From Rotaria sordida (lineage: Eukaryota > Rotifera > Eurotatoria > Philodinida > Philodinidae): 64,000 nucleotides of DNA. The stretch covers positions 1-64,000 of the forward strand of contig CAJNOL010000730.1 of the NCBI GenBank assembly GCA_905250125.1, in the 5' to 3' direction. The notes under the pieces are model-generated. The model did not search any database. It was given only the letters and a program-made list of their open reading frames with translations, and had not been told where the DNA came from. Made by a program: the position numbers and the translations under genes. This document shows, in pieces, positions 23,218 through 35,837 of this stretch (positions are counted from its first letter, which is position 1; every line of letters begins with the position of its first letter).

Positions 23218-25095
23218 TTTCTTTTTATCTAGAAAATGAATAAATGAAATAATGATTTATTATTTACAACTAATAATTCTCCTTTGCTTTAGTTATCAAT
23301 AACAAAAACAAACAACAACAAATAATGTCCTTATGAAAAGGACGATACAACTTCGCTATACATCATAAAAAAAATACCCAACTTCTGTCAATTTATGATT
23401 GTCGATCACGTTTTTTTATCGTTGACGTTTGCGACGAAAGTGCTCGACGTTTTCGTTCCTATACATTATATAAAAACATTAAATCAATATTGCACGTTAC
23501 TAAGAATTTATGTTAACGTCCAATCATCGTTCGAATGAAGCTTCCGAATCAAATCTTCGATTTCTTTTTTTCATTCATAAATGACGAAGGTAGGATCATA
23601 TTTCCGTCGTTTATATATTAATATTTTACATATAGTGAAAAGTATGAAATACACTACATCTTAATAAAATATTTACCTTGAATGACAAAAGAAAATTTAC
23701 TTCAACAACTATTCGTGATTAATCTATTTCTATGAATCAATGTATATATTTATCTAGTATTGAATTTATTCTTTATTGAGATAGAAGAAAAAAACTATTT
23801 AAATGTTACTAACGGTTGCTTCAGAAATCATGGAATCTTTCATAGATTGTCAGTATCTCGCTAAACTTTAACTATGAAGAGTTGAGCTTAGGCTAAAAAA
23901 AATGATTCTTCGTTGAAATATATACAAGATCTATAGCAAACATTTTTCAATAAAAAAGAAAACAGAAATACAAAACCAAGAGCACTTAACATGTAAAAAA
24001 ACGAATCATTTTTTACGCTAAAAGATATTTCTATTTTTTTTCTTTTAGATTTTTTCATTGGCCAATAATTATGAAAATAAAGATAATATAGGTATGTTGT
24101 AGCTATTGAAAAACTCGATCTATCAATCATAATTGAAAAACTCTCACGTTCGTCTTTGCGACATACGCTAATTATTTTTGCTTTAGGATTTTTTGAAAAT
24201 TTAGTTTTTTTTTCAGTTTGTAATCTTTTTAGCTCGTAGGAAAAGAAATGTAACTAACCGGAAAAGTTCTTCAACTGACTAGTCGGTTTTGACTCGATAC
24301 TATGCGCATCATGTAGATCGTAATAAGCTCCGAATACTTCGAAAAGAGTTCGGATCCTAAGCTTGTTACTGCGGAAACACTACATTTTTATGGTATATTT
24401 TTAAGTCAATGCTCCGAAATCCCTCAGACACATTACGAAAATTCATTTTCGAAGCACATTTTTTGAACAGAGGAAGGACTTAATGAGAATACTGTGTTTT
24501 GTGAAAGCTTCAGACCATTTCGTTATTCCTATCCTAAAATTTGACTATGGTAAAGCGTGTCTGCTACATCAATCATACATAGTAGCAGATCCGATGTTCT
24601 TATTTTAGTATAGAAGTATATCAAAAAAAAACTTTTACAATCAACTGTTTTTATTAAGATATGTCTATATGCAAAGCTTCAATTCGAAAATTGATTTCCC
24701 GGGTTTTGCTCCAAGCGACCACGGAATTGACTTGAAAAATAGTGTTAATAATTCAGTATTTATGCAACAATTAGCTAAGGACTCAAACACGTCTCAGAAT
24801 ATTAAGAGCATATTGGAATTAGCATGATATACATAATCACGACTTAAAAGTGATTAACCAATGGAGATGAGGGACTTCTCTCGTACGTTAAAATTGTATC
24901 TTTTGAGTTCGAATTTGTTTTATTTCGCTGTAAGATGATGGCTATATCAGATTCAGCGGCGAAAGCTCATCTAAAATTTTTTACTGGAATTTAACTGCTT
25001 AAAAATTTAGGTTTTAGACATTTTTTTGAATTAATATGACAACGAAAAAAAGAATTCGATTGATTGGACGTTAATATATATATTCCTATTGCAAA
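23218..25095. other. Non-coding interval with a small hairpin
   Basis: About 1.9 kb. A short inverted repeat joins GCTAAAAAAAATGATTCTTCG near 23890 with CGAATCATTTTTTACGCTAA near 24002, arms about 20 bp separated by about 90 bp. From 24150 to 25000 the base composition is less AT-rich and looks like old transposon or pseudogene debris, but no protein similarity is recognisable. Confidence 0.4.
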
Positions 25096-28000
25096 TCATG
25101 ACAAAAATCTTACACTAGTACTTGAACGAACATTATTAGTTGGTTCAAATGAATCAGATAATCTAGGTGATGTTATATTATCAGTTGGTGTACTTGGTTG
25201 TGATAATAAGAAATCAAATTGCTAGAAGCAAAAAGCAAACGAAAATATGAGTTAAGTTTTATTTTCCTTTAGCAAATTATTTACTGTTCTTGAAGCATCA
25301 TTTGATGAAGTATTACTAGCACTTAATGGTTGTGTTGATAAAATTCCAACATTTGTTGATCCATTTTCACTTTTTAAACGATGTAATGATGTTTGTAATT
25401 CATATTCAGCTGAATTTAATGCATTTTTAAGATCAAATAAGAGAATAATATCCGAACGTAAATCATTAAATTCATCAACAATTTCTTCGCATGCCATTGG
25501 ATTTCTTTCTAAAATAAAAATTTTAATTTTTTTTTTTAAATTAAACTTCATAAAAAAAATTAACAAATCCATACCTAATTGACATTGTTTAAGAACTTGA
25601 TCAATAACAGCTAATTTTTTATTTGGTATTGATGTTGGTAATATCATCTATAATGACTAATAAATAATAATTTACTTTGATTTATTTGAAAACTTACACG
25701 TTGACTACGTAGAAAAACACCGGGACGTTTAAATTCAGGGAATTTAATTCCAACTGGTGGGTCACATGTTGTCTAAAAAAGACAAAGAACAAATTAAATT
25801 CATCGAAATTGTCAGCTTTTTTTTTTCGTTTTCTTTTACAATTCTTTGTGTTGTTGATGTTCGATTTGATGTACTATTAAGACGTTGAAGATAATCTTGA
25901 TTAATTGATGATCGTCGTGATGATGATGAAGTTGTACGTTGTATGGAATTATTTGTTGTTAAAATATTTTGATCTTGTTGTTGAACAAATTTTTGAACAT
26001 CTTGTGAAATAATACGTTCACGTTCTTTACGTTCATTTTCAATACGTTTTAATTCATTCATTAAATATAATTCTTCTTCTTCCTAAAAAAAAAATTAAAG
26101 TTTTAGTCTTTCTTTCATGAAGCACAATCGAAAAGGGATGTTTTCAGAAGTCTGCTGTAGGATTAATATGAGGCATGACAGAATTTAAGATAGTTGTTTG
26201 TTTCCTTTCTTTCTCATTCACTGTAATATATTACGATTAACGTCGTTTATCATCGACATACATTAACAGCAAGTAATAACTCACAAACCGAAACATAAAG
26301 TAGTGAAAAAATGTCTTCACCTTACCTAATCTCAACTACTATTAGTGTTAGAAGTCTGAAAATTTCTGTGGATGCACTACATCAAGAGTATAGGTCAGCA
26401 ACAAAATTGTACTTCGATTGAGTAAGAAGAAAGAAAATTATTATGAATAATACCTTTTCATTGCATTGAGCTTTTGACCTTGACAAAAGACTATCCACTA
26501 AATTTTGTGATGCTTTCTACCAGCTACAGAACAAATTCTTTATATTTTTACATAGAATTAGAATTCCATTGAAGCTCTTCTTTTATCTAAAATACGAATA
26601 GATTTACTCGAATAACGGTGTTTCTGATGACTCTATATCATTAACACGATAGTCATAATTTTGTTATTTTCCTTGAGTACAAGGTTTGTTTCTGAAGGTT
26701 ATGAACATTAATATTGAAGTACAGAAGAGGCTTTTCAAAGAGTTTGAGTTCTATTTACTGAACTATTACTTAGTTCTGATCTCAAAGGTAGAGCCTATCG
26801 AGTACAACATTTTCGGATTCGATTTAACGAAAAATATTTAGTCTTGAACTTAGATTTATAATCTAACTCAACGAACTCTATTCAAAGGACAACAGATGAT
26901 TTTTTTCTCCAGATAATTGATCAGAGACAAACGTTTGCAGTTCTAGAAAAGATTCGCAAACTTTCATGGAATTAATTGCATAGATAACTGCAACATAGCT
27001 CGAGACAATCAGCTGTCAGCAATCCACAAAACTCTTGCTTTCAAGAATTGCAAAGTTCAAAGAAGCAATAGATATTATCCATCGTTACCCTTGATAATTC
27101 TTTTCATTCTTACACAATCGTGGTAGACATTTGTTGCTAATTTACTTTCTTGACAGAGTAGGTTTATACAAGTTTCTAGATTTCTAACACTAAGATTAGA
27201 TAGAGTTGAGTCTATTGTCCATTTCTATATATTAGTAAAGTTCGTCATTTACAATGTAGATGATTACATTGTGTTTTATACTTTAATCCGACAGAGATTG
27301 TGCTAACAGGTTTTTCTTTGTTTATTGAAAAATTATTTAATTATTTTCTTACTTCAGCTTTTGTACGACTTAATAATTTATTTAATTGTTCCTTCCGTCG
27401 ACGTTCATGAGCAGCATCAAAATTATATTTATCAGTATGACGTTTTGTTCGAGCCTATTTTTAATTTATAATTAATAAATCAGAAGAAAAAGCAACAATT
27501 TTTTGTTTTTGTTTTATTAAATTCTTACATATTCAAGAGCTGTACATATTGTATAATATCTTTCTTTTAAATCTTCAACAGATCTATCAGGATATAAAAT
27601 ATTATTCCATCTATCATGAATAATTAAAAATTTTAATTCAAATCTTCTACATAAATCAAATAAAACATCGGTTTCAGTTCGAGTCCAATCTTTATCTTGT
27701 AAATATTGTTCATATTCACTATCTGTATATGTTGGAACATCAACATGCTAATTATTTTCAAAAACAAAAAGAGAAAATTTTAATAGAAATAAAAATTCTG
27801 TTTTTTTTTGTTCGTCTTCTTCTTTTTTTTTTTACTTTATTAAATTTTGCAAATGAATATTCTTGTGATGGATCATCAGGATTTGGTTTATGTTGCCAAT
27901 GATAAAGAATAAATGTATCATTAGAACCACGTGCAGAATTGGTAAATGGTGTCCATTGCCATGAACGAACTTTCATTGCAGAATGTTTTATCCATCTAGC

Positions 28001-28345
28001 ATAAGAATTACCACCAGATTTTGTATCTGTTGGAACTATTGGTACACTTTCACTGAATATTTACAGAAGAAAAAATTTTATTTTTAGAAGATTTTCATTT
28101 TGATTTATTTACCGATCATCTTGTGCGATTAAACTCCATACTTCACGTTTCATACCTTCTGGTCGACGAATACTTTTTTTTGGACCTTTTTTCTAATTGA
28201 AAAATAAAATAATAATAAAATTGAATTTAATAAGAAAAAAAAAATGAATTACTTTTTCACGAATAATTTCATCTTTATTTGCTGTTCCTCGACTTGTTGA
28301 TGGAATTGTATCAGAAAGAATATCGAGTACATCAGTATTTGCCAT
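25096..28345 (-). CDS. DMAP1: DNA methyltransferase 1-associated protein 1 (Swc4/DMAP1)
   Basis: Subunit shared by the NuA4/TIP60 acetyltransferase and SRCAP/SWR1 remodelling complexes; nuclear. Start at 28345: MANTDVLDILSDTIPSTSRG. Exons in order: KKGPKKSIRRPEGMKREVWS, ARWIKHSAMKVRSWQWTPFT (including the WTPFTN.AR motif), LYHWQHKPNPDD..YSFAKFNK, the SANT/Myb-like domain DWTRTETDVLFDLCRRFELK then FLIIHDRW, KERYYTICTALE, KRHTDKYNFDAAHERRRKEQ, EEEELYLMNELKRIENERKE, PEFKRPGVFLRSQR, and the conserved C-terminal region FNDLRSDIILLFDLKNALNS then AEYELQ. The ending is FLS-TGA at 25096. One intron (about 26085-27355) is 1.25 kb and holds no recognisable gene. The gene lies head-to-tail with CTR9, 132 bp separating the CTR9 stop from this start. 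Confidence 0.95.
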
Positions 28346-28477
28346 ATCTATTCAATCTGAAATATATATGAAAACGAGAAATCAATTTTTCTTTTGAAAC
28401 TCAATATATTGTCGTTAAATACGAAAAAGCAAATGTACAATAAACAATTAATATCTAGTGTTCTTAAAGAAAAAACT

Positions 28478-31400
28478 TTAATCTTCGTCACTGATGTCTA
28501 AATCTTCGGGTGCTTGCTCCTCTTGTTCTTCTTCTTCTGGTTCTTGTTCTTCATTTTGAACTATTTCCTCTTCTTCTTCTTCTTCTTCTTCTTGCTCCTC
28601 TTGTTCTTCTTGTTCAGCTTCTTCAACTGGTGATCTAAAACAAAACAAAAAGATTAATTTAAGTAAAATATTTAACGAAGTCAATGTATGGCTGAATAAT
28701 CCGAAAAGAGTTTCGAGAGTTAATTTTTAATGACAAAAATACTATTTTCTTTCATTCAGAGAATTCATAAGATTTTCTGTATCTATATAAATAGACGATT
28801 AGAGAGCAACGGAACTGAAATTTATCGAATATTTCATTCTAGTCAAAAAAAAAAAACTTTAGAAAAGTATGACATTTGTTGACTAAATAAATAAGCAATA
28901 AGTATTGAAAAATTCTCAGGTCTCGTGTAAGCGTAATTATAGAAATCATTTTTTGTAGATCGGAACTGAGACAAAATAAAAAAGCAATCATGATCCTTTA
29001 CATCTCTGTACACTATTCTGAATTAAGTAAGAGGAATAAATTTCTGTGGACTATAATAAAAATGAGTTGTGCTGACATAAGAGTCTATTGACTTCAATAT
29101 TAAGAAATTAATTTTAACAAATGAGGAAAAAAAATCTTGTTAAACTAATGTAATGAGTGTTTCAAGAAAAATCAGCCTCTCTGTATTTTAATGTTATCTC
29201 TTGTAATACTTGTTGGTTCGAATTTTTGAAGATTTGCTCCGAAGAAACATTCGAAAATACAAAATTTTCTAACAGATCCTTCTATCGACTGTATTTAAGC
29301 ATCTGTTGAAGTTGTTTTACAAGAGTATCTTTTCATAGGCGGTCAATATATTTTGTCCAACGATAGAGGAAAAATTATTCTGGCATCTTCATGGTATTGA
29401 TTAATGGACATGAGCTTGTGCATTGTTCTGGTAAAATGTCAAAGCTTTTCCAAACAACTCATTACCATATTTCAATAATTGGATATTTCAACAGGACACT
29501 ATACGATTCTATATCCATCAATTAATACAATAATGATGTAGAATCAACCTTTTTTCTATCGTAGAGGCGAACCAAAAGCAATCATTCGAGCCGTTAGAAA
29601 CGGCTATAAGACAACATATTTTTCTCTTTCGTTTTACTGTAATAAATCATTCTGCTTTACAAGCTTATGCAAAATGACGACATCATGAAGCTAGTTTTCA
29701 CCGTTGTATATCTTTTACAGTGCCGTTTTCTTGAACGTAGGAAACATTGACCACTGAATAGTTCAGTGAAAGACGAGTTTTTCGAAAAAAAAAGACAAAG
29801 TCTGCACCAACGAATATTATAAGAGATATTATTAAAATATACAAAGATCCATTCTTCAAGAACTATCCGCTAGTTTTTTTATTATATAGTATAATTATTT
29901 ACCCTTCATTGGCATCTTCAACTTCTTCTTCTTCTTCTTCTTCTTGATCTTCAGCTGATTGAATTGTTGGACGTGATGGTTCATTATCAGATTCATCCTC
30001 ACTACTTGAAATAGTTGCTTTTGATTTATAACGACCAGCTTGTTCAGATTGTCGTTGAGATGTCTATATTAAAAAAAAAATCAAACATTTCTAATCAAAT
30101 AAAATGAAAAACATACTTTCGATATACTTGAACGTTTTGATCGACTTGTCTAAAAAGAAAAAAGAAATCAAATTATAAAACAATTTATTCTCATAAGTTT
30201 TGTGTTTTTTTTGTTTTTCTTTTTACTGATTTTCTTGATGTTGGTTTTCGTTTTGGTTTATCTTCATTATCACTTTCATTGTCATCTTGTTCATTATCAG
30301 ATAATTGTTCTTCATTATCTTGAGATACTTCATCATCATTTGTTGTTATTCTACTTGATCGTTTTTTATGATTTGATTTCTTTTTACGTTTAACTGTTTC
30401 ATCATTTTCATTTTCACTATCACTTCTAGCAATTAATTTTCGTTTTCTATCAAACAAGAAAAAAAGAAAAGAACATACAAAATTCTCTTTTTCTTTGTTG
30501 AAATATAAATCTAAATAACATACTTTGATGATTTTCTTTCACGTTTATCTTCACCGTCGTAAGTTTTTCTTGCTCGTTTTTTCTGTGCTTTTTCCGTATT
30601 TGTGATAAGATCAGTTGTATCATTAATAAATTCCTCTTCATCTTCATGTTTTTGTCTCTAGATTAATCAAAAAAAATGAAAATTAAAAATAGTCAAGCTG
30701 CTCCTTGCTTAACATCAGTTTTAGTCAAAAATTGGAAATGTAGTAAAGAATCTATGGTGAAATTTTCAACTCGATACTCAGGACGATGATTATAGTTGCC
30801 GAGACGATCACAAACAGTACTGTATACTGTTGCGTCATACAATTTGCAGTTTTAAATAGATTTAAATTGATGCTTGGTAGGTGCAGTGTTGCGATCGTAT
30901 TTTATCGTGTCGTACACAGTTGGTAAATGGTTTGAAAAATTGAGCATCCAACCGTTTACAATACAATGAAATATAACCATAATCCTGCACCTACCGAACA
31001 ACGAAAAAACCATTTAAAATAACTGTCTACGTTCGTGCTTATTTGACATGCGTATTCATCAAATCGGAGTCATAAATAGTTCATTTGGTAAATCATAATC
31101 CACGGTCGACCTTCATTCTATATACTTTATTTTTTCTTGTTTGAAAGAGCATATCAGATACTGCAGTGTGATATACTCTTTCAAATAAAAGAAAAATAAT
31201 GGATATAGAATGAAGGTCTACAGAGAATTTAGTACTGCCAAATTAACTATGTTTGATGAATAATATTTCACGAAAACATTATGGTATCGAGCTGAAAATA
31301 TTGCCATAGTTTCTCTGCTACTGTCCCAACATATCCTGAAAATCTCATGTGATTGGAATGTTCATGAGCTAAAATCAATTTTTCGAGGAATCTTTTAAGA

Positions 31401-34400
31401 AGAGAATATGAAATACTTTTTTAGTTCCACCCGTTGATCGGTGACTTTTTTCTGATGTAACTTGTGATTCTGTAGTTAATAGATTTTTTGTACGTTCAAC
31501 AAATTGTTGACGTTTTTCACGTTCCATTCGTCTACGTTCATCTTCTTGTCGACGTCGTTCTTCCTGAAAAAAAGAAAGAAAATTATATTAGTGAACACAA
31601 AAAAAAACAAATCCTAATCAATAAAATTCTTACCTCTTCTTGAAGTTGTTTTTCACGTAATTTTCTTCTTTCTTCATCTTGTTTTTTTCGTACAAGTTGT
31701 TCTTCTTCATCTTTCTTTCGTGCACGAATTTCATGATAAGTTGATTGAGATAATAAATCTGAACATTGTCGAGCTTCTTGTAATGATTGATTTAAATCAA
31801 GACGATGTGGATCACCATGTTCACCAAGCCATGTAAATGACCTTTAAAAAAGAACATTAAAAAAAAAAAGTTTTTGGTTGTTTTTAAATTTTGAATTTAC
31901 TTTTGAGCAATTCGAAGTTGATCAATTGCTTGAAGAACAGAATTTAATGTTGAATTTTCATCTTTTAAAATTTCTTGAGCTAATTTTTGTTGTACTAATG
32001 CAATATTATACATTAATGTAAGATCATGTGGTGCAACACGTCGAGCATTTAATAAAGCATTATGTGCTTCATGTAAACGATTACCTTTAACAAGTGCACG
32101 AGCCAAATATGTTAATACTTCAACATTATTATATTTATAAAATTTTTTTAAACAATTTTCATACATTTGTACAGCAGGAATATATTGTTTTTGTTCGACA
32201 TAAATATGTGCGATATTAAGCCAAACATCTGGCATATCAGCAGTTGCTTCACGAACTTGTGCAAATATATCACGAGCTTCATTTAGATATCCTTTGTGAG
32301 CTAAAACACAACCGACACCATTTGCTGCCCAAATGTTTCGATTATCATTTTTAAGAACGACTTTATAGACTTGAAGAGCACGAGCTTGATGACGTTTTTC
32401 CTAAATAGAAAAAAAAATCAATGTGATATAATTCATTTTTTTATTATAAGAAATGTTTATAAGCAAACATCGCAGGTAACAATTGCATTGAGCAAAGATT
32501 CACAAAAAAAATGGAATGGCTACATGTATTTTTTTATAAGTGTAAAATAATTTTTACTCTAATAGTAGCGACAGATATGCTCCGTAACTCTCAAAATATT
32601 TCTTGAAGTCGCTTTAAAGTAAACTTCTGCCAGATAGAAGAAACCATAGGCATTTACAAAATTATTATTTTTTGATTCAGATCTCAATTTCATCTCTAAA
32701 AGCCAGTAATATTTTTAAATAGTATTTAAAGCCTGCTGGATATAGATAATAGCTATTTAAATATATAGCAGAAATATTATTAAAAAACAAAATTCTGTTA
32801 CACTAGCACAAAAAGAAATAGGTTTCAGATGGATGCTGCATGAACCTGAATCATCTTGTAGATGTCTAAAGCGTAATGCTCTTTAGTCCATCTCTTCTCA
32901 GCACTTATGGCGAAAAGTTCATCTGAAAAATTTCAAACTTTCATGCTAGATTGATCTTGACAAGTAGAGCACAAGTTGTCATAGACTCAAACTTCCCGAA
33001 TGCTTTTTCGTAGGAGATATTCGATTCACAAATACTAAAATGAACTCCCTTATTGTCTCTTTTTCTCAGCTGCAGTATGTTTGATAGAGCTGAGCATTTT
33101 TCTAGAGATACCAGACGCTATTTAAAGTGCCTAGTTTTTTTTTGTGTTTCCTTTTAGGGTGTGGGTGTGTGTAGGTCTCTTTACCCATGACCATGTCCAT
33201 ACACACACACCCTCGAGAAAGAGGACGAGGTGACAGTCTCATTAAACTCCAACTCAAAAGAATGATATAAAATGAAACGAATAAAGATTGTTGTTTTTTT
33301 TTCTATATAATAAATCTTACTCTGTCTTTATCACGTGTTGGCATATATAAAGTTTGTAACCAAATATTTCCTAATGATATTAAAGCATAAGAATCATTTG
33401 CTGTTTGTGGATTATGTAAAATTCTTTCAAATTTCTTTTGTCCAGGTCTCCATTCTTGTTTAGCAGCATGTAAATTTCCAATCATTGTCCATGCATCTGG
33501 TGAATTATGATTGATTTCAAGTGCATCTTTAAACCAATCTGATGCACTATAAATTTGTCCACGATCACGTGCCATACAACCCAAACGAAGTACACAATCA
33601 ACATATTTTGGATGTTCACGTAAAATTTCTTTATATAATGTTTCAGCTTTATCAAATTCAAAAGATGCTTCACATACACGTGCTAAATTATAACGCATTG
33701 TAACAAGAATTGAATTGGCATATGCTGGTTCAACTTCACGAGCTTGTTCAGCATAAGATATACCTTTTTCAAAACATTTTCGACTTTCTTCATTATTACT
33801 TAAACGATAATGTAATGAACCCATATTATTAAGCATTTCCATTGGAGTATCTTTACCATGTAAATCACGAATTAATTTTGATGCAGTCATATAAGCATCC
33901 AATGAAACTAAATAAAATATAAAAAGAAAATTATTATTCCTCTATATTATTGGATTGAATTCTTAAATTATTTCTTTGATAATGAAGTTTTTTTTCTAGA
34001 AAGTTGAATATAATGAAATTCAATTTCATTATCATTGAATCTATTTCAGTGAAATATTTCCGAGAAAAAAACAATAACAAACATTTTTTTTTATACCTTG
34101 TAAATCAACACCTTCAAGAATTTCCGCTAATTGAATCCATGAATCAATATCATGTGGATCATGTTGTGTAACTTTTTTCAAATATTCTCTTGCTTTATCT
34201 CGTTTATCTTGATCATTTGATTCAGCATAAATACTAGCTAATATTTTCATTGATTCATGATCATTTGGATGAATTTTTAAAATTTTTTCAAAACAATCGC
34301 TTGCCTAAAATAAAATGAAGCAAACTTTTCAAAAATAAATAATACGAAAAAAAACAAAACATTAACAAACATTTGTTGTATCTTCTCTTTGTAAATACAT

Positions 34401-35837
34401 TTGTCCAAGACCAAATAATGGTAAAACAAATTTTTCTGGTGCTAAATGTGTTGCTTGATAATAATATCGAAATGCTTCTTCGTAATCACGTTCAGCATGA
34501 TAAGCACGAGCTAAATGATAACAACTTTCAGCACGCATTGCTTCATTTTCTGTATAATTTAATGCATGCATTGCTAATTGACGAACACGTGTATAATCCT
34601 AAAAAAAAAAACCATTTAAAATTAAAAATAAATTTTTTTATAAAACAACAAAACAAAATAACAAACTTTTTTAAAGAAAAAATGATTTGCTAAATGATTT
34701 AAAACCATTGGATTTTGTGGATCATATTGATAAGCTCGAGAAAGTTTAACAACACCATTACGAATTGATGCAGGTGTTTTCATATTTAATTCAAGTATGG
34801 CTAAACCTACTAATGCACCAACACATTTTGGATCAATATCAATTGCACGATTAAATGATAATCTTTTCGAAAAGAAAATAAATTAGATATATTTGAAAAA
34901 ATTTTTTTTTTCTCTATTCAATTATCTTACTCAGCTTTTTCAAGTTTATTTAATTTTGCAAATGCATTTGCTAAACCAACATGAATACCTGAAGAATTTT
35001 CTGGTGCTTGTTTTAAAGCACGTTTATATAAATTTAATGCTTGTCGATAATCTTTTTTATTAAATGCAATACAAGCACGACCAAGTAATGCTGGAATATT
35101 ATTTTGCATCTGATTTAAAATAAAAAAAGAAAAATTATTTAAATAAAACAAAAAAAAATTCTTTCTTTTTTTTCTTATATTTTACTTGATTAAGAACGAA
35201 ATTAAATTGTTGTTCAGCTTGATCCATTTTATCACCTTCGAGTAAACAAATATAAGCTCGACCAAGTAAATGATTAAGATCATACATAAGAATTTTATCA
35301 GCATGTGTATAAAGTAATGTAGCTTGAGTAAAATATTCACGTTTTTTCTCTTTAGCTTTTTCACGATGACCAAGTTTAACATAATAAGCAGCTAATGTAT
35401 CTAAACAACGCATTTGATCAGTTTCTTGTGCACGTTGTCCAGATGTTTGTTGTTGTCGTTGATTATTTATTTCATTACATGCTGATTTAAGAATTTCAAC
35501 AAAATCTTTTGCTTTATCTTGACGATAATATTCCAACTAAAAGATTTGTTTTTTTCTTTGTGTAATTTAATTTAAAAGAAGAAACATTTAAAAAAAAGAA
35601 AACTTACAGCAAGTGTAACCCAAATATGTAATGGACAATTTTCTTGTTGAAGTATAGCAAGAACTTCTTGTCCATCTGGAAGTTGATCAAGACTTACTTC
35701 AATAACCTATATATTCAATGATTAAAATAATGTAAACAAAAATATCGAAATCAAATATATTCATATAAACTTACTTCATCACCAGAATGCAATGGAATTT
35801 CAATTGAACGATGACTTGGTTCGACCATACTCGACAT
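28478..35837 (-). CDS. CTR9: Paf1 complex subunit CTR9 (TPR protein)
   Basis: Scaffold of the Paf1 complex, which accompanies RNA polymerase II and promotes histone modification. The start at 35837 gives [20 protein letters not shown] then [20 protein letters not shown], a close match to CTR9 N-termini. Tandem TPR repeats follow across about ten exons: [173 protein letters not shown]. After [20 protein letters not shown] comes a charged coiled-coil ([12 protein letters not shown]), then a Lys/Arg- and Asp/Glu-rich disordered tail ending in long Glu runs and [12 protein letters not shown]. Three introns near 28635-29900, 30660-31412 and 32400-33317 are large and carry repeats. Confidence 0.96.
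28640..29895. other. Long CTR9 intron with decayed sequence
   Basis: About 1.26 kb intron before the final Glu-rich exon. The 29290-29800 part has a less AT-biased composition and broken frames that could be a very old transposase or other gene copy, but I cannot name it. No terminal repeats seen. Confidence 0.35.
30690..31400. mobile_element. Foldback element in CTR9 intron
   Basis: Imperfect palindrome of about 700 bp centred near 31160. The innermost arms are strong: TTCATTCTATATACTTTATT with GTTTGAAAGAGCATATCAG on the left, mirrored by CTGCAGTGTGATATACTC, TTTCAAATAAAAGAAAAAT and GGATATAGAATGAAGGTC on the right. Outer arms also pair: AACTCGATACTCAGGACG near 30770 against GGTATCGAGCTGAAAAT near 31285, and TTCATCAAATCGGAGTCAT near 31055 against AACTATGTTTGATGAAT near 31250. 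The exact ends and target duplication are unclear. No coding capacity. Confidence 0.7.
33156..33213. repeat. GT-rich hairpin in CTR9 intron
   Basis: AGGGTGTGGGTGTGTGTA faces TACACACACACCCT across about 25 bp, so the two can pair. TGTGGG-like units resemble the telomeric repeat reported for the bdelloid Adineta, but only one or two units are present, so this is more likely a microsatellite hairpin. Confidence 0.5.

Noticed and set aside
33156..33213. Interstitial telomere from TGTGGG-like units
   Set aside because: Only one or two units are present, and they form a hairpin with a CA tract; a microsatellite is simpler.
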